From the NCBI GenBank assembly GCA_018268545.1, contig JAFDWI010000273.1, positions 1-16,172 of the forward strand: a stretch of 16,172 nucleotides of DNA, read 5' to 3'. The notes below the pieces were generated by a model. It did not search any database. It saw only the letters and a program-made list of their open reading frames with translations, and was not told the DNA's origin. Below are positions 1-6,315 of this stretch, one piece after another; within the stretch, counting starts at the first letter, position 1, and each line of letters begins with the position of its first letter. A program made the translations under genes and the position numbers. The DNA comes from Actinomycetota bacterium. GTDB taxonomy: Bacteria; Actinomycetota; Acidimicrobiia; Acidimicrobiales; Iamiaceae.

Positions 1-137
1 CAATTCAACGGGCAATCGAGGTGGCCGGGACGGACGCGACCATCGACACGTTGCGAAAGGCGTTCGAGCGGGCCGAACAACCCGACGGCACCTACCGCCA
101 ATACAACGAATTCCGGTATCTCATCGCCACAGCGTGA
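1..137 (+). CDS. C-terminal fragment of a protein, possibly a SAM-dependent methyltransferase
   Basis: The frame is open from base 3 and ends at the TGA at 135-137, giving about 44 residues with good codon use; the 5' end lies outside the window. The tail reads ...DGTYRQYNEFRYLIATA, and an ending of the type 'YRQ.N.FRY..A' is common at the C-terminus of actinobacterial class I SAM-dependent methyltransferases. That resemblance is from memory and rests on few residues. No catalytic motif is visible, so the function is a guess, though the frame itself looks real. It converges on the minus-strand genes downstream. Confidence 0.5.
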   Translation, partial: IQRAIEVAGTDATIDTLRKAFERAEQPDGTYRQYNEFRYLIATA

Positions 138-227
138 CCGTCGGGCTCGGCCGGAGTCGTCCACTCGTCGCGTCGTCACGGTGGGCAGGTCGATCGCGGG
201 ATCGTCGCTCGCCCGGAGGGGCCTGCC

Positions 228-380
228 TCAGACGTCGCGGGTCACGTTGGCGAACGGGGCTTCGCCGGTCGCATGGTCGACCGCGGCCGTGTGGCCGAGG
301 TCGAACCCGCTTTCCGGGCGGTCTGTTTCGGTTCCGCCGTCGCCGCTGTCGACGCCACCATCGCATCCACCATGACGCAA
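228..380 (-). other. possible small ORF or gene remnant with a DnaB-like C-terminal end
   Basis: The 292-base gap 138-429 has no convincing gene. The best candidate is a minus-strand frame open from 407 to the TGA at 228-230. It ends ...AAVDHATGEAPFANVTRDV, has moderately GC-rich third positions, and its only start is a TTG at 378-380 (about 50 aa). The last eight residues FANVTRDV resemble the end of DnaB in this window (FANMARDI). About 28 of 32 bases match between 227-258 and 2071-2102, mostly differing at third positions. It could be a remnant, a short unknown gene or chance. No ribosome binding site is visible. Confidence 0.2.
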
Positions 381-429
381 GGTGTGCGCGGCGTCGAGGC
401 CGAGGCGTCATCGATGGACCTCGACCGCG

Positions 430-1893
430 TCATCGACCCCGCTGCTCGTCGGGGCGACGGATCGCTGCGAATCGGACGATCAGACCGCGTTGGTCAGCGG
501 TCTGGGGTGAGGCGAGTTGTGTCTTGCGGGTGGGCGCACGCAACGCCGCGATCCGTGCAAGCGCCGCTGTGGGACTCGCTCCGGCATCGACGAGCAGGCA
601 GCCGACCACCGTTGCGGTACGTCCGATCCCAGCCTGACAATGCACATAGACCCCGCCCCTGGATGCCGCGTCACCGATGACCGTGACGGTTTCGCGGTAC
701 GCCTCCACATCGCCCACGCTCATCGCAGGGATCGGGCGCGCCACACGCACCAGATCCAATCCCCGGCGTTGCGAGACCCGTGCGAGATCGTCCCCGTAAG
801 GACGCAAACCATCGCAGGTGAGGTCGACGAACGTGCGGATTCCGGCGTCGACGAGCACATCGATCTTGGCTGCCGCGCGTTCCGGGTCAGCATCGCCGGG
901 GTACTCGCCCGCGAGGATCCGGTCCGGCTCCACCCAGTAGGCGTGCACGTCATCGTCGTGTTCCCAGCTCTGCGACAACCCCGGAATGCCGGCGCCACGA
1001 TCGTGCAGTCGACCGGCGATCGATTCGATACGTGGACCGAACCTGATCGCCGAACGCCAACCCGCCGGGATCCCCCCGACGCCCCACTGCGCCCCGGCAA
1101 GCTGGCCGGTGATCGCCGCAGTCGTATCAGCATCATCGCCGAGGTTCGCCGCCCGCAGGATCGCATCCCGAAAATCCTGCGCGCCGGCGACCGCCCACAA
1201 CGCCGCCTCCAAGGCGTCGACCACGTAGCCCGTGCCGCGGATCTCCGGTGGTTCCTTGGTCCGCCACGACCCACGCACGACCGCTTCGACCCGCGGGTCG
1301 AGTTGCCCGAACTCCCAGAAGTCGCCGTCCAGAACATCGGTGAGCGACGTACCCCCGATGACCGCAGCGATCATCGCGGCATACGCCCGACATGCATCCA
1401 CCGGCCGGTCGGCCGGATGGGTGGTGCGACTCGACTCCCCCGCAGCTCGCGCGGCACCGGCCGGGTCGGTGAACCAGCGGATCGGCACCGGCGCCAGGCG
1501 CATCAACGACCCGTTCGCCGCTGCCTCGGGATCGATGTCGGCATCGGTGACCGTGCCGGTGTCGGCGAACCGGCGCAACGCCGCCCGGGTCGTGCCACCG
1601 ATGTCGAAACATCGACCCGTCGACGACCAGTAGCCGTCGTCACACCACGCGACGTATCGACGCAGCTCGTCGGCTGGGTCGATCTCATCGGTGTCGAGGA
1701 TCGACTCGGCCAGGCACATGGCCATCGACGTGTCATCGGTCCATTCGCCCGGTTGCAACCGGAAGGGTCCGCCACCGACCATGTCGGTGATCGGCTCGAA
1801 CGACCCGGGCTGTTTGAACTCCAGCGTGGTGCCCACCGCGTCACCGACGGCGAGGCCGACGAGCGCACCGATCGCCCGATCACGACTGTTCAT
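430..1893 (-). CDS. ADP-ribosylglycohydrolase fused to a tyrosine/dual-specificity protein phosphatase
   Basis: The protein is 487 aa from the ATG at 1893; a GTG two codons upstream (1899) is an alternative, and a GGGG run lies just before. Residues 1-300 form an ADP-ribosylglycohydrolase (DraG/ARH) domain, which removes ADP-ribose from modified targets using a di-Mg centre: GLAVGDAVGTTLEF (13-26), WTDDTSM (51-57), NGSLMRLAPVPI (127-138), and the metal-binding NLGDDADTTAA (250-260). Residues about 315-480 form a cysteine phosphatase domain with the P-loop HCQAGIGRT (418-426, Cys419 and Arg425) and a likely acid loop VDLTCDGLRPY (356-366). Key residues of both domains are present, so both may be active. 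The gene follows dnaB on the same strand after a strong inverted repeat, so it is probably transcribed separately. Substrates are unknown; cytosolic, no signal peptide. Confidence 0.9.
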   Translation of the reverse strand: MNSRDRAIGALVGLAVGDAVGTTLEFKQPGSFEPITDMVGGGPFRLQPGEWTDDTSMAMCLAESILDTDEIDPADELRRYVAWCDDGYWSSTGRCFDIGGTTRAALRRFADTGTVTDADIDPEAAANGSLMRLAPVPIRWFTDPAGAARAAGESSRTTHPADRPVDACRAYAAMIAAVIGGTSLTDVLDGDFWEFGQLDPRVEAVVRGSWRTKEPPEIRGTGYVVDALEAALWAVAGAQDFRDAILRAANLGDDADTTAAITGQLAGAQWGVGGIPAGWRSAIRFGPRIESIAGRLHDRGAGIPGLSQSWEHDDDVHAYWVEPDRILAGEYPGDADPERAAAKIDVLVDAGIRTFVDLTCDGLRPYGDDLARVSQRRGLDLVRVARPIPAMSVGDVEAYRETVTVIGDAASRGGVYVHCQAGIGRTATVVGCLLVDAGASPTAALARIAALRAPTRKTQLASPQTADQRGLIVRFAAIRRPDEQRGR

Positions 1894-1991
1894 CGACACA
1901 TGTCTACCCCCCGCATCGGCCCTGCCGGTCCACCTTGCGGGCATGCCATGCGGTCTCCCGACGGAGTTCCCTCGCTCGATGCTCGCCGAAC

Positions 1992-2044
1992 TCGTTCTTT
2001 GCACGCGCAAGCCGGTCAGACGTGCAGCCGCGTGCAAAGAACGA
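1992..2044 (-). terminator. 16-bp perfect inverted repeat downstream of dnaB
   Basis: The arms at 1992-2007 (TCGTTCTTTGCACGCG) and 2029-2044 are exact reverse complements, separated by a 21-base spacer. The element lies 30 bases beyond the dnaB stop and about 100 bases before the ADP-ribosylhydrolase start. There is no T-tract on either side, but actinobacterial terminators often lack one. A terminator for the dnaB unit is the simplest reading; an operator or leader structure for the downstream gene is also possible. Confidence 0.5.
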
Positions 2045-2073
2045 AAGCTGGCAGGGGGGCGACCTCGTCGTGC

Positions 2074-3438
2074 TCAGATGTCGCGGGCCATGTTGGCGAA
2101 CCGGGTGTAGTGCGACAGGAACGCCAGGCGGGTCATGCCGAGCGGACCGGAGCGGTGCTTGGAGATCAGCACCTCGGCGGTGCCGGTGTCGGGTGAGTCC
2201 GGGTTGTAGATCTCGTCGCGGTACAGGAAGATCACGACGTCGGCGTCTTGCTCCAACGCTCCGGATTCACGCAGGTCGCTCAACAACGGACGCTTGTCGG
2301 CGCGCTGTTCCAATCCACGGTTCAGCTGAGCGAGTGCGACGACCGGGCAGTGCAGCTCGCGTGCGAGGATCTTCAGCCCACGGCTGATCTCGGCGACCTC
2401 GACCTGACGGTTCTCGGCATTGGACCGCCCGGTCATCAACTGGACGTAGTCCACCACCACCAGACCCAACTCACCGACCTTGGACGACAACCGCCGGGCC
2501 TTGCCACGGATCTCGGCGATCGACACGTTCGGGTTGTCGTCCAACCACAGCGGCGCCTCGGCCAACCGGCCGACCGCGCCGGTGATCTTCGTCCAGTCCG
2601 AATCTTGCAGGTTGCCCGTCGCCATCCGACGTGAATCGACCCGGGCTTCGGATGCCAACAGCCGCTGGGAGAGCTCGAGCCGGCTCATCTCCAACGAGAA
2701 GTACAGCACGGGCTTACCCGCGTGCATCGCCGCGTGCGACGCCATCCCGAGCGCGAACGCCGTCTTCCCCATTGCGGGTCGTGCCCCGATGACGATCAGT
2801 GCTTCGGGTTGCAACCCCGAGGTGAGCTCGTCGAGGTCGGAATAGCCCGAGGGCGTACCGGTGAGCGCGTCGCCACGGTCATAGAGCATCTCGATCCGCG
2901 TGAGCGTCTCCGGAAGCAGGTCGCGCAGCTCCGCGGTCGAATCGGTGATCCGATTGCTCGACAGGTCATAGACCATCGATTCGGCTTCGTCGATGGTCTT
3001 CACCACGTCGTCGGGAAGGCTGTAACCCATCTCGGCGATCTCTGCTGCAACGGTGATCATCCGGCGGAGCAGCGCATGGTCCTCGACGATCCGCGCGTAA
3101 CGCCCGGCATTCGAGGTCGCCGGGGTGTTCGCCTGCAGGCTCAACAGCACCGATGGCCCGCCGAGCTGTTCGAGCAGATCCGCGCGACGCAGCTCATCCG
3201 CGACGGTGACCGGGTCGACCGGGTCCCCGTGAGCGGTCAATGTCTGGATCGCGTCGTGGATGTGGGCGTGTGCCGGCGAGTAGAACGAGTCGACCGTCAC
3301 CGTCTCGGCAGCGGCCGCGACCGCATCACGCGACAACAACATCGCGCCGAGGAGGGACTCCTCGGCCTGCAGGTCATGCGGTGGAACCCGCGTTTGGCGT
3401 CCTCGCGACGAAGCAGGTCCGGTATCGGAATCAGGCAT
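2074..3438 (-). CDS. dnaB: replicative DNA helicase DnaB
   Basis: The ring helicase that unwinds DNA at the replication fork, 454 aa from the ATG at 3438, preceded by AAGG seven bases upstream. A TTG 15 codons further up (3483) is possible but less likely. The N-terminal domain starts at PHDLQAEESLLGAML (about 20-34). The RecA-like domain has Walker A GARPAMGKT (218-226, Lys225), FSLEMS (247-252), Walker B LVVVDYVQL (326-334) and VVALAQLNR (366-374), and the tail ends HYTRFANMARDI. The length is normal and there is no intein, unlike mycobacterial dnaB genes. It sits in the conserved rpsF-ssb-rpsR-rplI-dnaB order but is separated from rplI by a 227-base DnaA-box-rich gap, suggesting its own promoter. 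Confidence 0.98.
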   Translation of the reverse strand: MPDSDTGPASSRGRQTRVPPHDLQAEESLLGAMLLSRDAVAAAAETVTVDSFYSPAHAHIHDAIQTLTAHGDPVDPVTVADELRRADLLEQLGGPSVLLSLQANTPATSNAGRYARIVEDHALLRRMITVAAEIAEMGYSLPDDVVKTIDEAESMVYDLSSNRITDSTAELRDLLPETLTRIEMLYDRGDALTGTPSGYSDLDELTSGLQPEALIVIGARPAMGKTAFALGMASHAAMHAGKPVLYFSLEMSRLELSQRLLASEARVDSRRMATGNLQDSDWTKITGAVGRLAEAPLWLDDNPNVSIAEIRGKARRLSSKVGELGLVVVDYVQLMTGRSNAENRQVEVAEISRGLKILARELHCPVVALAQLNRGLEQRADKRPLLSDLRESGALEQDADVVIFLYRDEIYNPDSPDTGTAEVLISKHRSGPLGMTRLAFLSHYTRFANMARDI

Positions 3439-3462
3439 CACTCCACCTTGCCTTGACAGGTC

Positions 3463-3657
3463 TGTGGAAGGGAAGAAGGACAACCGGTCAATTTGTCCAC
3501 AATCACGTCACCGGAACTGTGGACAACCGACCGATCAGTCGGCGTATCGCGTGCCGTCCTGTGGACGAACACCCTCGTCTCCAACGCCCACAAGGAAAAA
3601 CCCTGTGGAATTGTTACGTGTGATGGGAGTCACGCGACGCCCGGTGCCTGTGGACGA
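3463..3657. promoter_or_regulatory. cluster of six DnaA-box-like sites between rplI and dnaB
   Basis: Two sites match the actinobacterial DnaA box TTGTCCACA exactly: 3493-3501 (+) and 3518-3526 (reverse orientation), facing each other across 16 bases. Four more share the TGTGGA core: 3463-3471 (TGTGGAAGG), 3560-3568 (TGTGGACGA), 3604-3612 (TGTGGAATT) and 3649-3657 (TGTGGACGA). All six lie in the gap 3439-3665, which looks less GC-rich than the flanking genes and holds no convincing ORF. The head-to-head pair could also form a 9-bp hairpin. Likely roles are DnaA control of dnaB transcription, a DnaA-titrating site or a replication origin. That DnaA binds here is inferred from the boxes alone. 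Confidence 0.7.
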
Positions 3658-3665
3658 CCTGGTGG

Positions 3666-4115
3666 TCAATCCGCAGCGACGACCTCGATCGTCACCTGGA
3701 ACTCCACCTCGGCGTGGAGCTTCGCGTGCATCTCGTGGGTTCCGGTCGTCCGGATCGGCTCATCTGCGTGCAAACGATGGGCGTCGAGTTCGAGCCCGGT
3801 CTGCGCGAGGATCGCCGCGACCACGTCGAGTGCGGTGACCGAGCCGAACAGCTTCTCCCCGGTGCTCGTCTTCGCGGCGATCGTGACCGGCCGACCGACC
3901 AGGGTGCGAGCGACCTCCTCGGCCGCGGTCCGCGCCGCCGCGTCGGAGACCTCGCGCTTGTGGCGCATCGCTTCCGCCTGGGCGTGCGCCCCGGGCGTGG
4001 CTTTGAAAGCCCAACCCTTGGGGAGCAGGTAGTTCCGGGCATAGCCGTCGGCGACCGTGACGAGGTCTCCGCGACGGCCGACACCGGCGACGTCGTTCCG
4101 AAGGATCAACTCCAT
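3666..4115 (-). CDS. rplI: 50S ribosomal protein L9
   Basis: 149 aa from the ATG at 4115, with a strong ribosome binding site GGGGAGG six bases upstream. The N-terminal rRNA-binding domain is typical: MELILRNDVAGVGRRGDLVTV and then the GYARNYLLPKGWA signature (about 24-36). A central helix rich in Ala and Arg (about 45-75) and the C-terminal domain follow. The length is standard for the family. One base separates it from the rpsR stop, so it is translationally close to rpsR. It is the last gene of the rpsF operon before the DnaA-box gap. Confidence 0.97.
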   Translation of the reverse strand: MELILRNDVAGVGRRGDLVTVADGYARNYLLPKGWAFKATPGAHAQAEAMRHKREVSDAAARTAAEEVARTLVGRPVTIAAKTSTGEKLFGSVTALDVVAAILAQTGLELDAHRLHADEPIRTTGTHEMHAKLHAEVEFQVTIEVVAAD

Positions 4116-4116
4116 C

Positions 4117-4563
4117 TCAGTCCTCCCCGTCGACGTCGATCGAACCCGCGGCCACCTCTTCGGCGAACACGAGCTCCTCGGTGGAGACGTCGTCGTCGAG
4201 TGAACCCTCACCACCCGGCGGGGGCGCCGAGGGGGTCGGCGGTGGACCATCGGCACGCTGGGAGCGCTCGCCGCGTTCACCACGGTTCGAACGCTGCTGG
4301 GTGACCCGGCTCGCGTAAGGGAGCAACGCCATCTCCCGGGCGTTCTTGATCGCCATCGCGATCGCTGCCTGTTGCTGGGAGTCGTTCCCGGTCACGCGCC
4401 GAGCCCGGATCTTGGCCCGGTCCGAGGTGAACCGTTGCAGCAGCTCGATGTCCTTGTAGTCGATGTACTCGACCTTTTCGGAGGTGAGGATGCTCACCTT
4501 CTTCTTGGCGCGTCGTGAATTGTCCTTGTTCTTGCCGCGCAATTTCGCGTTCTTGCCAGCCAT
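4117..4563 (-). CDS. rpsR: 30S ribosomal protein S18 with a long acidic C-terminal tail
   Basis: 148 aa from the ATG at 4563 (MAGKNAKLRGKNK). The S18 core occupies residues about 20-86: KVEYIDYKDIELLQRF (30-45), KIRARRVTG (51-59) and AIKNAREMALLPY (71-83). The core lacks the Cys residues found in zinc-binding S18 forms. After LPYASR the protein continues for about 60 residues: an Arg/Gly-rich stretch (about 93-103), a Pro-rich stretch (107-117) and a strongly acidic end (123-148). S18 is usually 75-90 aa, so the tail is unusual, yet the reading frame runs cleanly to a TGA one base before rplI. One base separates the start from the ssb stop. Confidence 0.95.
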   Translation of the reverse strand: MAGKNAKLRGKNKDNSRRAKKKVSILTSEKVEYIDYKDIELLQRFTSDRAKIRARRVTGNDSQQQAAIAMAIKNAREMALLPYASRVTQQRSNRGERGERSQRADGPPPTPSAPPPGGEGSLDDDVSTEELVFAEEVAAGSIDVDGED

Positions 4564-4564
4564 G

Positions 4565-5017
4565 TCAGAACGGCTCCTCGTCTGTCGACCAACCCGAGCC
4601 GGACGGCTCGTTGCTCTGCCCACCGCCGGAACCGGCGGGCGCACCTGCTGCACGCTTCTCGTTGCGTTCGACCTGCGCGGTCGCCCAGCGCAGACTGGGG
4701 GCCACGTCATCGGCGATGATCTCGACCTTCGAGCGCTTCTCGCCCTGGTCGGTTTCCCACGAACGCTGGTCGAGCCGGCCGGTGACGACCACGCGGCTCC
4801 CCCGACCGAGTGATGCGGACACGTTCTCGGCGAGCTGTGCCCAGCACTTGACGTCGAAGAAGGAGGTCTGTTCCTCCCACTCCGAGGTCGCGCGGTTCTG
4901 CCAACGCCGATTGACGGCAATCCCGAAGGATGCGACGGCTTGGCCCGACGGGGTGAATCGCAATTCCGGATCGCGGGTGACGTTCCCGACGATCGTGACG
5001 CTGTTGTCCTGTGCCAT
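4565..5017 (-). CDS. ssb: single-stranded DNA-binding protein
   Basis: 150 aa from the ATG at 5017, with GGAAGGA about six bases upstream. An in-frame ATG at 5065 would overlap rpsF and add 16 non-conserved residues, so it is rejected. The OB fold (1 to about 108) shows NSVTIVGNVTRDPELRFTPSG, a WQNRATSEWEE segment and SRVVVTGRLDQRSWET. The flexible tail (about 115-145) is Gly/Ser-rich and ends in DEEPF, the acidic tip that recruits replication and repair partners. SSB coats single-stranded DNA and works with the DnaB encoded downstream. The tail is short for an actinobacterium. Confidence 0.97.
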   Translation of the reverse strand: MAQDNSVTIVGNVTRDPELRFTPSGQAVASFGIAVNRRWQNRATSEWEEQTSFFDVKCWAQLAENVSASLGRGSRVVVTGRLDQRSWETDQGEKRSKVEIIADDVAPSLRWATAQVERNEKRAAGAPAGSGGGQSNEPSGSGWSTDEEPF

Positions 5018-5030
5018 GAGAGGTCCTTCC

Positions 5031-5378
5031 TTACCCGGCGGTTGCCGGGATCGCACCCGACTCATCGAAGAGTCCTCGGCGGATCGCTTCGTGATCGGGC
5101 AACCGGATGAGCTTGTGGCGGATCACTTCATCCGCGATACGGAGGTTGTGCTCGAGTTCGTCGAGCGCCCCGCCTTCGGCGAGGATCTCGAGCACCAGGT
5201 AGTAGCCCTCGGTCTTGTGGTTGATCTCGTACGCGAAGTGGCGCTTGCCCCACTTGTCGACGGAGGCGACGGTGCCACCAGCGGTGTTCACCTGCTCGGT
5301 GATCCGGTTGACGAGATGCGACGCATCGGACTCGGACGTCTCGCCGTCCGCGATGATCATGATTTCATAGGCCCGCAT
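5031..5378 (-). CDS. rpsF: 30S ribosomal protein S6
   Basis: 115 aa from the ATG at 5378, with GGAAGGAG ten bases upstream. Typical S6 features are MRAYEIMIIAD (1-11), the central VDKWGKRHFAYEINHKTEGYYLVLE (40-64) and IRHKLIRLPDHEA (85-97). S6 pairs with S18 on the platform of the 30S subunit, and both are encoded in this operon. It ends with TAA 13 bases before the ssb start. It is the first gene of the operon and has a structured leader that borders its ribosome binding site. Confidence 0.97.
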   Translation of the reverse strand: MRAYEIMIIADGETSESDASHLVNRITEQVNTAGGTVASVDKWGKRHFAYEINHKTEGYYLVLEILAEGGALDELEHNLRIADEVIRHKLIRLPDHEAIRRGLFDESGAIPATAG

Positions 5379-5393
5379 GGGATGCGGCTCCTT

Positions 5394-5442
5394 CCCTGTG
5401 GATCCGACTCGCAGCCGGAGCCCCGCACGGTGCGGAGCAGGG
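5394..5442 (-). promoter_or_regulatory. structured rpsF mRNA leader, candidate S6:S18 autoregulatory element
   Basis: The minus-strand transcript upstream of rpsF can fold into a three-way junction. The outer stem pairs CCCUG (from 5442-5438) with CAGGG (from 5398-5394). Inside are one hairpin at 5420-5438 (about 7 bp around a CCG loop) and another at 5403-5419 (7 bp with one G-U, starting UCCG). The outer stem's 3' strand overlaps the GGAAGGAG ribosome binding site (5388-5395) by two bases. S6:S18 is known to bind leaders that present CCG in a bulge beside a hairpin, and this leader has CCG in comparable places. The folding is by eye only. Confidence 0.4.
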
Positions 5443-5459
5443 TTTGCATGGACCGGACA

Positions 5460-5488
5460 AAGTTAGACGGTGTCGAGGGCGTGGTCCA
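5460..5488 (-). promoter_or_regulatory. probable promoter of the rpsF-ssb-rpsR-rplI operon
   Basis: On the minus strand, TGGACC (5488-5483) and TAACTT (5465-5460) are separated by 17 bases. They match the housekeeping -35 at four of six positions and the TANNNT form of the -10. Transcription would start near 5453 and give a leader of about 75 bases that includes the folded region. Confidence 0.45.
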
Positions 5489-5543
5489 CATCGCCGCTCA
5501 GTATGCACCGAGGGTGTGACACGCAGGCTCCCGGACTCCCGGT

Positions 5544-5882
5544 TCAGTGTCCGAGAAGGATCGCGAGCACGTCATGGACCACGAACGAACGATCCGAGGA
5601 AATCCTTCCGATCGGGTGCAGCATCCTGCGACGGTTGATCGAACGAATCAGTTCGCATTGGACGTAGCTGATCGCATCGAGTCCATTGCCCGGATCGGGT
5701 TCGATCTCGACGTGCACCGGGAGGTCGCGACGTGCCGTCGTCAATGGACAGACGATGACGAATGGAAGCTCCGAGCCGAACGCAGCGGTCGGCCCGACGA
5801 TCAACGCGGGTCGATGTCGGGCGGGCTCGGCGGGATACGGTTCGCCGAAATCGACGAGCCAGATCTCATCGACCGACGCCAT
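5544..5882 (-). CDS. MazF/PemK-family mRNA interferase toxin
   Basis: 112 aa from the ATG at 5882. It shows the MazF plan: DEIWLVDFGEPYPAEPARHRPALIVGP (5-31), FVIVCPLTTARRDLPVHVEI (41-60) and SYVQCELIRSINRRRM (72-87), with the conserved Arg-Pro and the Thr-Thr segment of the fold. MazF toxins cut RNA at short sequences. The start overlaps the end of the upstream antitoxin by 17 bases, as expected for a co-translated pair. The Arg/Lys-Gly that normally precedes 'EIW' is replaced by Val-Asp, a small departure from the family. Cleavage specificity cannot be read from the sequence. It lies between the lipoprotein gene and the rpsF operon. Confidence 0.88.
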   Translation of the reverse strand: MASVDEIWLVDFGEPYPAEPARHRPALIVGPTAAFGSELPFVIVCPLTTARRDLPVHVEIEPDPGNGLDAISYVQCELIRSINRRRMLHPIGRISSDRSFVVHDVLAILLGH

Positions 5883-6105
5883 CGCCCACCGATGTCTCCT
5901 CAGCTTCTGCCTCGTAGGCCTCCCACGCGTCGGCATCGGCGCGCAAACGCGCGTATGCGTCGCCCGTGCGTCGCGCAAAGCGCGCCCGCCGAAGTGCAAC
6001 GGCTGCGTCACGCACGGTGTCTCCGAGCGTCGCATCGCCTTCTCGCGCCAACGCTGCAAGTGCGTCCCGTGTTCTCACATCGACGCGGATGGTGGTGGTC
6101 GGCAC
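5866..6105 (-). CDS. MazE-type ribbon-helix-helix antitoxin
   Basis: 79 aa from a GTG at 6105. The N-terminal part TTTIRVDVRTRDALAALA (3-20) followed by DTVRDAAVALRR (29-40) fits a ribbon-helix-helix DNA-binding domain: a beta strand, then two helices. The acidic C-terminal half (WEAYEAEAEE, 61-70) would wrap the toxin. The gene comes first and overlaps mazF, the usual order. No ribosome binding site is visible, but a -10 box TACGCT lies six bases before the GTG, so the mRNA is probably leaderless. In-frame extension upstream (to 6333) would read through the promoter and is rejected. Confidence 0.82.
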   Translation of the reverse strand: MPTTTIRVDVRTRDALAALAREGDATLGDTVRDAAVALRRARFARRTGDAYARLRADADAWEAYEAEAEETSVGDGVGR

Positions 6106-6111
6106 ATCGTG

Positions 6112-6141
6112 AGCGTACCGAGAAGTAGACGAGTTGTCTAC
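6112..6141 (-). promoter_or_regulatory. leaderless mazEF promoter with palindromic operator
   Basis: On the minus strand, TAGACA (6140-6135, five of six to the -35 consensus), a 17-base spacer and TACGCT (6117-6112) place the transcription start at or next to the GTG of the antitoxin. The inverted repeat GTAGAC-N5-GTCTAC (6125-6141) overlaps the -35 box. It is a natural binding site for the ribbon-helix-helix antitoxin and so for autorepression. Confidence 0.6.
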
Positions 6142-6315
6142 ACGAGATCCTGCCTCACGTCTGCCATACGCATGTTTCCTTCCTGAGAGAAGGGCCTGGC
6201 GAGCACAGCCGGCAAGAGCGACGTGCCCGCGCGCCGGCGACGGCCCCAGCCCCATCCTCCGGCACACCGGCCCGACGACAACGCGGTAGGGTTTTCGGGC
6301 ACTCACGGGCGGGCG

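Noticed and set aside
242..433. 63-aa minus-strand frame starting at the fusion gene's stop (ATGA overlap)
   Set aside because: The overlap is suggestive, but the product is Ser/Arg/Thr/Ala-rich low complexity, and another minus-strand frame there has better codon use.
517..2196. Very long + strand open frame (559 codons) antisense to the ADP-ribosylhydrolase gene
   Set aside because: It is Arg/Pro/His-rich without any domain, and the opposite strand encodes two clear enzyme domains. Such antisense frames are common in GC-rich genes.
2074..3438. Intein in dnaB, as found in mycobacteria
   Set aside because: The helicase domain is continuous through Walker A and Walker B, and the total length is normal.
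4707..5065. Longer ssb start at 5065
   Set aside because: It would overlap the rpsF stop and add non-conserved residues, while the ATG at 5017 has a proper ribosome binding site.
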